Shown here: positions 29,342 to 41,320 of the stretch, piece by piece | How the letters are laid out: each line of letters begins with the position of its first letter | How positions within the stretch are numbered: the first letter of the stretch is position 1 | Source: Chara braunii | Lineage: Eukaryota > Streptophyta > Charophyceae > Charales > Characeae | DNA: 49,595 bases | NCBI GenBank assembly: GCA_003427395.1 | Contig: BFEA01000077.1 | Span: 529,494-579,088, forward strand | Direction of reading: 5' to 3' | Translations under genes and position numbers: made by a program | The notes under the pieces: generated by a model | What the model saw: the letters and a program-made list of their open reading frames with translations, nothing else | Databases searched by the model: none | What the model was told of the DNA's origin: nothing

Positions 29342-32300
29342 TGCAGAAAGCGAGGTGTATGGGATTCGATGGAGGGGAGGGTTAGCAGCATAGTAATTCG
29401 GGGTCTTTTTTTTTTTTTTTTTCCTTTCTCTCTATCTACGTGGCTATGGGGGGGGCGTGTTGTCAGATGGGGTGCAGAAGAAGATAGCAGGTAGAATGTC
29501 GTGTGAGGGGGAAGGTAGGCAATGAGTCGATAGTTAGGGTTGTGGATGGTCAGTGGATGATCAGTGTGAGCCCTGAACGTTTTGGATTTATCTCACTTGA
29601 AGGAAGAATCCAGCTTGTCTTCTCTTGGCCGCTATTTGCAGTTACATTCACCCTTACTAATCGTAGTGCACAAACTCGTCGAAAACCGCCCTTGCTAAAT
29701 CTGTCGCGTACGTCTTTCGACAAAAGAAGGACAGCCTTCTTCCAAATATATTGTATCTCCCTATTCCTCTTCGGTAAGATGCTTCGAGTTTTCGAGGCCC
29801 GAATCTTCCTTTCCTTTTTAGGGCATCTCCCCTTGCTGAGCAGTCGTAGCGCTCTTCCTTCGTATGTCCTCTCCTCACCTTCCTCGTAGAGGAATCAAAT
29901 CCCTGTGGGCCCTATCCCACCGCTTGTCCGTTTCCAGCGAGCGGTCGTATAGTATCCCCCTCCCCCTATCCCTCTTCAATGTCCCCAGAGAAGTCGTTAT
30001 AGCTTTCTGTCTTGTAGTCCTTTGTCTTGTAGCTCCCTCCTTCGCTCCCCTTCGCTCCCGTAGCCGCTCGCGATTCTTAATCTCCCATATGAAGCTTGGG
30101 GTATGTCTTGAAGCGGCCAGATTCTGTCCGTGGAGGCGGCCAAATTATGTCCGAATCTCCCACAACTTATCGCCTCCTTTGCCTCCCTTCTTCCAACTCG
30201 AAGAGGATCTACGATCCTGTAGGCGCTATCCCACCTTCCGTTCTGATAAACAAACGATGTGGTAGCTACAGTGATTTTTCTCCCTCAGATGCAGCTAGAA
30301 GCCTTGTACACCTAGGTGCTAAGCTACACCCACGCACTCATGTGGCACGGCTCTCCCCGTTTGCACGTGGAGGGCAGCTCACTCGGGGGGCATTACTCGG
30401 CGTGATGGCGTGGCGGCGTGGAGTGAAACATAGCGCTGCAGCAAAGTTGCGCTAACCTGTGGCGCGTTCGGTCTTCCTCCTGAACGCAGCCATCCTATTC
30501 GATCACTTTGATAGTAGTTGCAGGATCTACTGCCTCATCCATGGAATACAGTACAGCAAATGATGGTATTTAAATGAACACGAGTATAATAGTAGGAAAA
30601 ATGGTCCAAATGATTTCGATAGTGGTTCCATGAGCAATACTCTCCGGAATCGGGTTTTCCATATAGTGAAAATGTCATAAAACATAAGCCAACACCCATA
30701 ACACGAAGATCAGAATCACCATCGAGAAAAAAAAAGATATCACGATGTAGGATAGGGGTCAGCACAAAACGCCTGTCCTCCGAACCACACGTGACAGTTT
30801 CCTGTCATGCAGCTCACCTCGCAAAACCTTGGCCTTGTTTGTTTGAGAAAAGCTTAAGACCAGATCAACTGAAGTTTTCTGCAGCAAATTAGCAATGCAG
30901 GGAAAAGACAGGAGTTTGCCCTGATTTCAAAAAATGGGTTAGAAATTTGATAATGTAGAATACCGGAGTAGCCGGGGTCCACTTGCCCAGCCAGGCCACC
31001 GGGGCCTGGGCATCATGGACCCACCCAGGTCAGGTTAACCCAGAAAGCCAAGAAACGAGGTTAAACCACCTGAGAGGATTCACGCTGCGAACACTCAGTC
31101 CCAGTCCCAAGGTCCCGACAAGTTCCACGTCCCAGGGCCGTGCCATAGGGTGGGCCGTAGGGTCTAGACACCGAAGTGTCGTAGGTCAGTAGGTGTCGGG
31201 ACTAAAGCGTCGTAGGTCGGTAGAAGTCTGTCCGGTACCCGACAGGGAAAGTCCAGAAGAGTCCAACAGTCCCAAGTCCAACTTTGCAGCATGTCCCAGG
31301 AAAGTCAGAAGCTACCGGACCGACAAAATGTTTGCAGCAGACAGGTCGCGGCCGACCGGTGTCGGGCGGCCGTAAACCAGTCGGCCACCCGAAATTCAAA
31401 GGATTGGGCCTTAAGTGTATAGGGAGGAATCAATCGGCCTTTTCATCAGAACTGTCGGAAAAAATTAGGGGTCGGAAAGGGATCCCTAAAATCCCTCCCA
31501 ACGATTATAAAAATTGACCCTTGAAATCAACATGATGAACACCCACGCCTGCCGCGCGTGACGTCTATCGTGTTCGTTCGTTCTAAGGCTGTTCCTGATG
31601 GGGGCAGCCGCGAACTCGGGATATGGCGCGAGGCCTCGACGCCCTTCTTTTGCGCTGGGCAATTGGCGGGGAGATGAACCTTCGACTCTCATTAAAACTA
31701 ATAACAAAATTAAAAATGGGGAAAAAAATAAAAATGATAAAAGAAAAGGGAAAAAATGATTATTTCATTATTTGATCATATTTTATAAAATTCTACCCTT
31801 GATGAATTTTAGCCGAAGATCATCTATTTTCTTCGCCTGCATCGATTTAAACTGATTTTTGTCATTTACAATCGCTCACTCGATTTTACCTGATTCTCTG
31901 GAATTTATTGAGTAAGCGGACCCGTACTCCCTTTGGGTGCGTAAGGGCATTGGTAACATCGGAGGGAGGGTCAGTTGCAGGTTCGGAACAGGCACGGTAC
32001 TGGGCGTTTCAATACGGTACTCCAGTCCACTTCGGGACAACTGCGGTTCTCTTAATCGGCACCTGCACGACACTGAGTCAAGCCACTGCAGTTTGAACAA
32101 TTGTTTCAGGTATGGGTTTTGGTTCGGCATGGCCTATCTACAGTTCGACAAAATTATCACGGAGTGCTGGCCCAGGGATACTGGGCCCGAGCCTGGTGGG
32201 GATAATATTCCAGTTTTGTGGGCCTGGTGCTGCAGGTACGGGCGGTGCCAGCCTTCAGTTGTGAACAGGTACCACCAGCGGGGGACTGAGGTTTTCTCCC

Positions 32301-32858
32301 TGGGCTGAGGCCACAGCCTTGAGGGAATATAGGGCAGGCCAGCGGAAGGATTCGGGACATTCGGGAACTGGGGCGACTGGGGGGACCACAGCGCACGGAC
32401 AGTGAATGACAGCAAGTGCAACGAACGGGTTTGATGGACCCCGTGCTCAATCATGAGATGCTGCTGATGACACGGCAGCTATGGGGGAGCAGATGATGTC
32501 AACAGGATGGCCAAGATGGAAGGAGGACCATGACACATGAACGGGCACTGGTTCGTGCCCGTTGGCATGAGCAAGTGGGCTACAGCCATGTCAGCATGTA
32601 TGCTGCATCTTTCTTACCCGTTTGTGCAAGTGCACCAGATGCAGTCACCGCAGCTCTTACCATCAGTCATCGGTGGGGCTAGAGGTGAGTGAAGAGGGAA
32701 ACAGTGTGAGAGAGCAACAAGAGTGCAAGAGCACGGGGTTATGAGAATGTGTGAGCGTGTGAGGCGTTGTACGTGAGAGAGGACACTGAAAGAGAGAAAA
32801 TCCTATTTATTTATGTTATTTAATTGTTTTATTTATTTTATTGAGCATAAGCGGGCCA
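29342..32858. other. Intronic sequence without recognised genes
   Basis: Includes a T21 run at about 29408-29428, a CT-rich stretch (29860-30080), GC-richer sequence at 30970-31440 and AT-rich sequence at 31690-31880. It may contain the LINE 5' UTR next to 29341. Open frames on both strands (for example 30096-30455, 32134-32454) match no family I know. Confidence 0.4.
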
Positions 32859-32981
32859 GCGGGATTCGCCAGCACTGCTGGTGATTGAACCAGTCATTAT
32901 ACCTCAGTGACACGAGGTTTGCGGGATTCGCCATTTCCACTGGTGATTGAATCGATTATTATCCCTTAGTGAAACGGGACT
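32859..32981 (+). repeat. 62-bp imperfect tandem duplication
   Basis: Two units starting GCGGGATTCGCCA and containing CTGGTGATTGAA, then an A/T-rich part and AGTGACACGAG or AGTGAAACGGG. Confidence 0.8.
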
Positions 32982-33975
32982 GTGCAGCGAGAAAGAGAGA
33001 CTGCAGGCAGAGAGAGAGAGAATGAGTGAAAGAGGGAGAGAGAGAGTGAGTGAGCAGATTGAGAGTGAGAGAGTGTGAGGGCACAAGCGTGCGGCAGTGT
33101 GCAGGCGGTTGAAGAGGATGAGTGAGTGGCTGCTCACTCAAAGATAGAAGAGGTGGGGAGAAACTACGGGAAAATGCTTGCTGTCCGTGAGAGCGCCTAT
33201 CACGATTTATTTATTCATTAAATTATTCGTCTGTTTATTAATTTAAATTCCTTGTTTAAGATCAAACTTCAACTGTCTTTAACCAAATCGTGAAACACTG
33301 TGGTAAGGTTAAGAAGTGTAAGCGTGCTCACAGATTCGTTGGGGGAAACAAGAGGTATGCCTCAGGGGTGAATGGGGGTTCGGCTTAATAGGTGCGAAAG
33401 TGAGAACTGGTAAGAATCTTTTGTTTCCCAAGCTTGCAGTTAAAGACTCACTATTGGTCCTGCAGATCTGTTGTTGGGGACGGGAGACTGGGAGAGAGTT
33501 GTAGCTTAGTACGGTAACCTCTATTGATGGACGGTAGGGTGATATTAGTCACTTCTTGTGTGCATTAAAAACAGTCATTAAGCTCAGGCTTGGCAGGGCA
33601 GCGCAAACTCCAGGTCCCAGCCGCTCGCTGAGGACCTCGGTAGCGGGCGCAGCGAGTGACAGACGTTGCTTCCGCGAGCGGTAGGCGCCCCTCCCCGGGT
33701 TTCCTCACACCGGTACCGGTCTGAAGCAGGCCAAGCCAAGCCAAGCCAAGCCAGGCCAAGTCCTATATTTAGCTGCTACAGTGCAGCGGCTCATCACTTG
33801 TTCAGTTGCGAGATGCGGAAGCGCTGCTGCTGCTTGTGCGTTAAGACAACTTGGGCACCGCACGCCAAGGTGACTCCATAGGTAGGTTAGCAGTAGAGCA
33901 GGAGGACAACAGCCATAGCCGCCAAGGTGTAAGCATACCTGAGTGGGTGTATCCAGGGTGACGATCTAGGTGGGT

Positions 33976-33978
<3 letters not shown>
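32982..33978. other. Intronic GA-rich and mixed sequence
   Basis: GA-rich at 32990-33085. A small (CCAAG)n array at about 33730-33758 (AGGCCAAGCCAAGCCAAGCC). No gene recognised. Confidence 0.4.
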
Positions 33979-34063
<85 letters not shown>

Positions 34064-34064
34064 N

Positions 34065-34136
<72 letters not shown>
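33979..34136. repeat. (GA)n microsatellite
   Basis: A long GA run with one N at 34064. Confidence 0.97.
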
Positions 34137-34142
<6 letters not shown>

Positions 34143-34241
34143 ACCATAGCCGCCACCTGATTGCGATCCGTTGTGTGCGTGTGTGTGTGGCAGAGCCGCT
34201 GAAGACAAACATTCTTGTATATTGATAATAATATTGGAGAT

Positions 34242-34339
34242 GACATCCTCAAGTGTTGATTGTATCTCGATTTGGCTTCTCGCATGTGAGGACATCTTCA
34301 AGTGGTGATTGTATCTCGATTTGGCTTCTCGCGTGTGAA
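34242..34339 (+). repeat. 49-bp tandem duplication
   Basis: Two units starting GACATC(C/T)TCAAGTG and containing TGTATCTCGATTTGGCTTCT. Confidence 0.9.
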
Positions 34340-34639
34340 CTCTCATGTGAATGTTCATTGATGTATGAGAGGTTGAACTTGACGAGTACTTGGCTCATTT
34401 CACACCAGTACCTCCAGACCTCTTTCCCGATGCAGATTTGCATTGCATGCCAAGCAAAACTGAACCGTCAGCGCAATACTTATTGGCTGGTGCTGCCAGC
34501 TATTTTGGCTAGATGGCACTGTTTATGTGAAGAACCTGGATTGACACAATTTCAATTCTCAAGTTTGCATGGGTGAGGTGCTGGTGGTTTATAAACTTTA
34601 AGCCTTAAAACAAAACAAAAAAAAAAACACTCGTGATGC

Positions 34640-35005
34640 CATGATGGTGGGGCATTCTGTTGCGAGGAAAATGAGAGAGAGCGATATGACAGAAATCCAG
34701 AAAGAAAAATCACATTGAAAGCCAGCAAGTCCAACACTGTCCAGAAAGCAGAAATGCACTGATATTCCACCAACAGATAACCAAAGCACTGAATCTGAAT
34801 GTCAATGAGACTCTTTATGAAAGCATACTCTCGCCACCACCAACATATGTACCCAGAGTCCTTCCTCCCACTTGCACTCAGCGCCCAGACTACTACTACA
34901 CAGCCTACTTGCAGCCTACAAATTGACAATGCATCCAGTTGACATCAGCAGTCGACCCTTGTAGACCATCCCCAAGACCAGGTACGTTCCCTCACATCAT
35001 CAACC

Positions 35006-35048
<43 letters not shown>

Positions 35049-35350
35049 GACCTTCTCACCCACGTCTTCACCCTCAAACACGAAGACCACCACCACCTCC
35101 ACTGGCTATATCCAAGCCAAGACTGGCTATGGGGGCTGGCTATGGCGCTGCCCTCAGCAGCGCCCTGCAACCTGCACGTCTGCGTGTGCATGCAGCACCA
35201 GCGATAGCGCAGCAAGCAGCCCACGAGCGATCGCTCCAGCAGCGCTTGCAAGTGCCTGAATATCTCGTCTGGAGTCCAGCCCTTTCCTATATGGAAAGTG
35301 GCGGGCGCTTTCCACTTGCTTCCCACATGAGACTGAGTTTCCAGTAGCTT
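34640..35350 (+). repeat. About 700-bp dispersed repeat, copy A
   Basis: Colinear with 48060-48720. Shared blocks are CACTGTCCAGAAAGCAGAA, AGCATACTCTCGCCA, TCAGCGCCCAGACTACTA, CATCAACCTCATCTCTCTC with an internal (CT)n, and TATGGCGCTGCCCTCAGCAG. No protein signature on either strand. It is probably a non-autonomous element or a domain of a larger repeat. Confidence 0.75.
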
Positions 35351-36398
35351 CAGTCTCGGCCAACGTGTCTGCGCCCAGGCCCGTTCAGACAGTGGCCTGG
35401 GACCGAATTGGTTAGGCTTGCAGAACCGCCCAGGCACAAACGTCCGGTGCTCCCTGCTTAGACCACGTTGCTGGAAGAGCCTGGAAGGCCGCGAATATTC
35501 TGGATTCTCACGAGCAAGGCAGATGTAGCCAACTGGCGAGTGGCAACTGTCTGGCACCCACCAAGATTTGCAAACATTGACGAACTCAGGGCACATTGGG
35601 ATTCAGGGGGGCCGCCTTCACTTAGGGCTTGCATGCCGCTGCTGCAAGGCCCTAGCCGAGGGGTAAACCCTTGCACTGTGACATATGAAAAAGAGGCCTT
35701 ATGGTCCTGGCTCCATATCCATTCTGGGGAGAAGCATCAGTCCAGTCCCTATTCCACCGGCAAGTCAGAACGGATTGCAATGGTTACTCACGCACGCTCC
35801 TCCCCATTATGATTGAGAGGCCCAAGTGACCAGCATTGATTACTTCCTGGACGAAGGATGTACCATCCCTCACCCCTGCCCAGGTTAGCCTGATGATATA
35901 TTTTTGTCCTGCAGTACTACTAGACTGGCGTCGTCTGTATCTGTCGACTGCGACGCGTCAATGAGGTTCTGGACTAGCTTGCAAAAGTAATCACAATTAA
36001 AGCCTTGGGTCACAAGTTGGGTGCGTATTCAAATAAGGGAGAACACCTTGCAATCATGAAAACACCTGCTGTTACCATTATAGCTGCGTGAATCAGAGCT
36101 GATACTTGGGTAGGGCCCTCCATAGCGTCGGGTCCTCTCAGCTGTTTGGAGATGTGCCCAAATTTGAGTTTGGTGATGTCTCACTTTGGGGTCTCTGTGG
36201 CGAATAAAATAAAATAAATAGAGTTAGTAAGTTGAAGGGAGTTGAAGTGAGCAAATATGGGTGTGGGTCATGTGACATGATTTCATTTTTCCCATTCGAT
36301 GTCGAATTCCGATTCACAAGATAGTTACCCCGGATTTTTTTGTTTTTTCTGTTTGCATTAGGGCTGTCCAGGACCTTGCCTGGGACTTTGCCCAGATA
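35351..36398. other. Intronic sequence, includes second copy of the 21.2-kb repeat
   Basis: 35705-35850 repeats 21220-21370. The rest shows no recognised gene. Confidence 0.45.
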
Positions 36399-37620
36399 TT
36401 GCCAGGCTGGGTCATTCAGGCAGACGCAGTCCATGTGGCTCGGCATGTAGCCGAACTCAGAATATTATATGCAGATGAACAAGGAAAAGTCCAGGTTAAG
36501 AGCCATAAGGCCCATAACTCACTGACATATATAACATGCAACAGGTCTGTGATCCAGGGAGATTCACTAGCAGCACCTATTTATCTCTTTATTATGGAAG
36601 CAATGGCCTACGTTTTTCACAAAGACACATCAGTCCAACGAGTGTCACAAGACTGAGAACATGGTCGTAATCAGAGCTTCAGACTCTTCCTTCGAAGTAC
36701 TAACAAGAGCAATACATGCAGTCCAACTTGCCTCAGCAATGAAGATCGATTGGCCAAAAACAGTAAGCTGGTGGCTATAGCTGCTGATCCCCAGTCGAGC
36801 AGGCCACAAGCTATCCCCTCCAGGCATGACTTGGGTGGACATGATGGAACCGCTTAGATCTCTTGGCATCTAGATTACCATGACTGACCCTTCTCATTCA
36901 GTGGCACCAATGATATTAACCAGAATGCTATCCAAGCTTGGCAGCTGGTCCTACCTGGTCGAACATTTACACATCACTTTTCAGGCGAGTGCTGATCCTG
37001 ACTGATTTCCATTTTCCCAAAGCTACGGTACAGAGGACCGATATGGAGTCCTGGGGCCAAGCTGAAAACACATCTAAGAAGAAAAGCAGCAGCTTTCCTT
37101 TGGACAGGTGACCCTTCTAAGCATCACTTCATCTCCAAACTGGCGTGGAAGAAATCAACTGGGGGGTAAAGAATACGAGACATGAAACCCAGATTGAAGC
37201 CTTGCAGACCAAATGGATACTGAAACTAATCTCGAACCACAAGCTTCCATGGGTAATATTTCGCCTCCAGGGGAGCAATCAATAGCGAAATATTTAACCC
37301 GGAGCAACATGCTAGGACTGTATTGGATCATGAACAAAAGATGGGCTATGAAGGGCCCAAACAAAGCAGCAATGGAGGGAGACAAAGAACAGGATCAGGG
37401 TGGCGATTACTGGAGATACCTTGGGGGAAATCCTCCCAGCCAAGGAGGGAACCAGCTGCCAAAGAAGAGGTCTTGAGACAACCAGCCTTCTACGATCAAT
37501 GGATTTTGAACAACACAGGGCAAGCCATCGACACTCACTTCCAACGACAAAAGGCAGCACTTGTGGTTTGACTGCCAAAAGGGGTGGAAGACCTTCAGCG
37601 AGCTCAGCGGATCACTGAAG
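36399..37620 (+). pseudogene. LINE ORF2 fragment (same family, opposite strand)
   Basis: 36399-36656 encodes QGDSLAAPIYLFIMEAMA (RT motif B). Further on, broken frames read IRASDSSFEVLTRAIHAVQL and KIDWPKTVSWWL, matching the region after the FADD motif of the LINE at 21460-29341. Stops and frameshifts are frequent and no endonuclease or ORF1 remains. It lies antisense to the host gene. Confidence 0.75.
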
Positions 37621-37875
37621 GTATGCCCTCACCTATAGGAAAACCTTAACGACCGAAAGTCTCAATTCCTGAAGAAGGGCTCTCCTTACTCAGAGGTTAC
37701 TACCCATGGGAGTTCACGGACTAGGGTACATGGCGGGCAGACAAGGCCAGACCCGGCCCCATCGACCGCATTAGTTTTGGGAGGGAAATACTTCTTCAAC
37801 ACACCAAAACCCCATGTAGTGACAGCGTCAGCATCAGACTCTTTCCTAGGGAAAACATATCCAGATAGTACCCAC

Positions 37876-37943
37876 CTGTCAAGCCGAGAATTGACGTCCA
37901 GTGAAAACATTGACTCGATCGGTGTCATTGCCTCCTTTGCAAT
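37876..37943 (-). CDS. Exon of DUF21/CBS-domain (CNNM-like) protein, pre-CBS segment
   Basis: Acceptor AAGATTAG precedes ATTGCAAAGG and donor GTGGGT follows GACAG. The exon encodes IAKEAMTPIESMFSLDVNSR then LD plus two bases of the next codon. EAMTPIESxFSLDVNS(K/R)LD is diagnostic of plant DUF21/CBS proteins. An in-frame TAG immediately upstream and the phase-0 end of the previous exon fix the start. The donor is not the consensus GTAAGT but is supported by the exact reading-frame join to 19744. Confidence 0.93.
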
Positions 37944-38855
37944 CTAATCTTGGCATACACAGAATGCAAACAGACACATAGAGCGTACACATACTTAGTC
38001 TGCAGAAAAAAAAAAGGAACGTGAAACTGACAATCAAAAGGACATGAGACAGAGAGATTGAGAAACCATGAAGCAGATCTGGGTCTGCAGGGAAAAACTT
38101 TGAAAACATGAATCAACCTATTTCAATGAATATCATAAGAGAGAATCATCTCAATCCTTGCTGACAATGTGCAAAATGTTCATTGGCGCAATGATCTCTA
38201 GCCCGCATAAAACGAGGAGAGTCAGGAGACTCTCAATAATAAGGTAAGGAAGACCCATTGCAGCATCTAAAAACAAATCCTTCAGAGATCTCTATTGTGA
38301 GATCTAACCTTCTAATTCTTCATTTAGACACAAGGCTCATCACACAGTCCGGTTTAAGGTAATCTGCACGCAGGAGTTGTCCTCCTCCCCTTACCTACCC
38401 TCGACGGGCGACATCATATCAGGAAACAAGATGTGCAAGCTCTCACACTTCAAGGGTGCTGTTAATTACTTGCTGGACAGGACCACCCACAACAAAATCC
38501 CATCATTGAGTTGTAAGATCAGCTCTAGACTGAGAGAAGGGCAATTTTTTTCGCTTAGATACACCGCCACAACACTTCCAAGGTGCTGTCAATTACTTGC
38601 TGGGTTTATGGTGCTTGTGTGCAGAAGGACTTTCCTCCTTCCCGTAGTTGCCCCCATCCATCAACATCACATTGGAAATGTGCAAGCCCACACACATTAC
38701 ATTCAATTAAGACAGAAGGCAAGGTGGTGATCAACGGGGACGGGAGAAGGGAAGCAGAAAGACCAGCGACAAGGAACACGAGGAAGAAAATAAACAGGCA
38801 GGAATAGCAACAGTGCTCCAGGACTGAAAACTAGGAAAGGACATTCAGGTCAAAC
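37944..38855 (-). other. Intron of DUF21/CBS gene (912 bp)
   Basis: Donor GTTTGA at 38855, acceptor TTAG at 37944. A stronger-looking TTTTCTGCAG at about 37998 would bring an in-frame TAG into the exon, so it is not preferred. Two imperfect copies of a phrase with GCTGTNAATTACTTGCTGG (38458 and 38583) lie inside. Confidence 0.8.
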
Positions 38856-38927
38856 CTTTCCAGTCAGGTCAAGTGCTCCACTGATAATTGTTGTTTCATC
38901 ATGAGTGAGCTCCCCTCCTTTGCCAGC
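38856..38927 (-). CDS. Exon of DUF21/CBS-domain (CNNM-like) protein, DUF21-CBS linker
   Basis: Acceptor GTGTTTTGCAG, donor GTTTGA, 72 bp, phase 0 at both ends. It encodes [19 protein letters not shown] then DLTGK. The motif GGELTxDETTIIxGALDLT(E/G)K directly follows the DUF21 transmembrane domain in plant and CNNM-family proteins. The upstream exons with the four membrane helices are not recognised in the rest of the window. The four exons found make about 100 residues of a protein usually 400-500 long. Confidence 0.94.
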
Positions 38928-39348
38928 CTGCAAAACACCAATACGAACTCAGAAAACTGCTAACGGGAAGGTGAATCCAGCTTCTTGTCACTCTTCGAAG
39001 GTGGGGCACATCGCAGCATGCAGAATCTGCTGCCGACCATCTGAGCTGGCTACATTTGCATCATGACCACGTGTAACTGCCACACATAGTATAACATTCA
39101 CCCTGGAGGAGGATCAGAACTACTACTACATTTCCCGCAGAGGGAGATCCCAACCATTACATGGATGGCGCCCACGATGAGCAACTCTCCATCACCGCTC
39201 ACCCTGGAGGAAGTCAGTACATGTTCTCCAACTTAGCTTGTGCATGGGCGGGGTAAGGTTTCAGCCAACACCCGCACAAATCACATCCACGCACATGCCA
39301 TACTTCATCGGTCAGGCTTCATGCAGCACCGTAGGCAGGGCTGAATAC

Positions 39349-39349
<1 letters not shown>
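38928..39349. other. Probable intron sequence, no gene recognised
   Basis: A short phrase (TCACCCTGGAGGA) is repeated at 39098 and 39197. Nothing else recognised. Confidence 0.4.

Positions 39350-39385
<36 letters not shown>
39350..39385. repeat. Poly-C run (36 bases)
   Basis: An uninterrupted C36 tract followed by TCC. A homopolymer of this length is unusual and its assembled length is uncertain. Confidence 0.9.
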
Positions 39386-39388
<3 letters not shown>

Positions 39389-40779
39389 TTTACTCCAAGA
39401 TCCAAATGTGCCATCAGATACAGGAAGTGAGAGAAATCTTGGATACAGTTCTTCTTGTTGGTTGGCACCGTGAAAAACTTTCACAACACGTGCTCACAAT
39501 AGTACAGTACATTCCAAATGCTGAACATCCAACTTCTACTTGCTCTCCACTCTTATTGATTTCCTCCATTGGGTACTTGCCTCTTCATCTCATCTCACGA
39601 TCTCAATCTCCCTACTTCCCTGAAATGGAGTATTTCATATTTTGGAGAGTTGGTAGAACATTACCACTTGCATTGTGCTAGTGCCCTCATCTCCCATGAA
39701 ATCTAGTGCCTTCATCTCCCACGAAATCGGTTGCATAACGACGCTGCAGCAGGAACACTTGAGAGGACAGCAGGAGAGTGCATAATAAACCAATACCCTA
39801 TCCACAACAAAAGGCCATTGGAAAGGTAAGACGAGGGTGGGAAAATTGGAAACAGCATGTGCACGTTCACAGGAGAGAGAAAGAGAGAGGCATGGCTGAG
39901 ACCTCTCACACAGGCATGGGGGCCCCAACATCTCTTGGGGAGGCCCCTCGGGCGCCTCAGCCCTTTTGCAGCATTCTACCGGCCGAGAGGGCCACACATC
40001 ATCAGGCCCCTAGGAGACCGAGTTCCCAGACAGGCGTGTGAGTGTTTTGTGTGTTCTCGGTTCAGTTTCATTCAGTGTGCATTGTTTGTGGTTGCAGCAT
40101 ATCTGTGCAGCTTTGTTTCGTGCCAGTTCCTTATGATCTGGTCTAGATTGTGTTTTCTCAAGATTTGTCCGAACAGGCACACACTTGTCCGGTTCAGAGA
40201 TCGGGCAGGTACTGTTTCACATTTTCACCCAGCTCGTCTGTTTGTGACTGGGCCTGTGTCCGACTTTTTGTGCCAGCCCAGTTCATGGTCCAGGCCTATT
40301 CTAACTTTGATCTAGAGTGGTTGTGCTTCCAGTTTTCAGTGTTCTTATGGCCTACCCGTGGAAGTGTCAATAGCCCCACATGCACTCCTTGCCCCTACAA
40401 TGCATGTGTTTCTTGTGTCATAAAATGTGTGCTTTGTGCCGAAGCAACCTGTGACGAGGCAGAGGCAGAGCAGCGAGGCTGGGAGGGAGAGGGAGAGTGA
40501 GAGCACACAGACACGCCCACTCAACTCAACGCAGACTCGACACGACTCGATGGACGCAGACACAAAGTGGCAGAAGTCTCAAAGCCGCAGTCTTGAATTC
40601 CCGAACACAATGTCGAAGCCACGTCGCACTGAACACAAGCACTGAGGCTGAAAACTTGGTGCCCGCACTGGGCTTGAGTCCGTACCCAAGTACCGGACTC
40701 AAGTACGGTCCCTACGGTGAAAGTGAAAATGCCTCAAGGGCCGGAACTGAAATCGGAAGTCTGAGAGTGGGCGCCAGAA
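39386..40779. other. Unannotated stretch
   Basis: Has a small duplicated phrase ATCTCCCA(T/C)GAAATC (39690 and 39714) and no recognised gene. If the LTR candidate at 40780-40995 is real, part of this may be the interior of another LTR element on the minus strand. Confidence 0.35.
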
Positions 40780-40995
40780 TGTTGGATAGCGCCAAGTGTC
40801 TGAAATCAGAAAGTCCCAAAAGAAGGAATTGAAAACGGGCGCCCGAATGCAGATGGCGCCAACTGTCCGAAATCAGAAAAGCAAGAGTCAAAAACAAAAA
40901 GAATTGCAAAACAAAAAAAAAAAGAAAACAAATACAGCAAGCTGGCAGGTGGTAACCCGCAGACCAAGGATCAAGCCCTGGCGGAGTCCGTAACA
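40780..40995 (-). repeat. Candidate LTR (216 bp) of a Ty3/gypsy element
   Basis: Minus strand: begins TGTTACGGACTCC directly after a purine-rich tract and ends CCAACA, i.e. TG...CA termini. It is followed three bases later by TGGCGCC (40770-40776), a common start of a plant LTR-element primer-binding site. No second copy is seen in the window. Confidence 0.35.
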
Positions 40996-41009
40996 CTATC
41001 CCCTCCCTC
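40996..41009 (-). promoter_or_regulatory. Candidate polypurine tract
   Basis: Minus strand GAGGGAGGGGATAG immediately before TGTTACG. It lies about 1 kb downstream of the chromodomain stop, as a plus-strand primer site would in a Ty3/gypsy element. Confidence 0.45.
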
Positions 41010-41119
41010 AAGAAGGCAACGTCCCAGCTGCCAAAAAATAATGCTGAATCCTGTGAAGGAAGGGACAGGGCCGATCACTGGGAAGCAGGAAGAAAAAGGG
41101 AGAGGGGTATAATGTGGGT

Positions 41120-41320
41120 AGCAAGGGCTGGGGGAAACAGGGTTTTCCTACCGATGAGCTACGTGGTATGCATACTGATGGGCTACAGAGGTCTGAACCG
41201 AGAGGGAACAGAGTTTGCCTACTAATGAACTACAGGGATTGTCCTACGGATGGACTACATGGTTATGATCTGAGGTGGGGACAGGGTTGTCGTACAGATG
41301 AACTACAGGGTTACGTTGGG
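41120..41320 (+). repeat. Degenerate tandem array
   Basis: Irregular repetition of a unit containing CTAC(A/C)GATG and (A/G)CTACAGGG, for example near 41146, 41170, 41220, 41252 and 41294. It lies in the 3' untranslated part of the gypsy element. Confidence 0.55.

Larger units (their letters stand above)
19745..37875 (-). other. 18.1-kb intron of DUF21/CBS gene
   Basis: The donor GTGGGT lies at 37875 and the acceptor TTTCCAG at 19745. It contains a LINE, an opposite-strand LINE fragment, GA and CT microsatellites and other repeats. The stretch 19745-21450 holds no recognised gene; its open frames (for example 20783-21103) match nothing known to me. Confidence 0.88.

Noticed and set aside
33966-34358. 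Phrase resembling a C2H2 zinc-finger linker (MRVHTREAKSRY)
   Set aside because: No paired cysteines; it arises from the 49-bp tandem duplication and runs into a GA repeat.
37944-38010. Strong acceptor TTTTCTGCAG for the exon ending at 37876
   Set aside because: Using it would place an in-frame TAG just before the conserved exon and break homology with the preceding exon.
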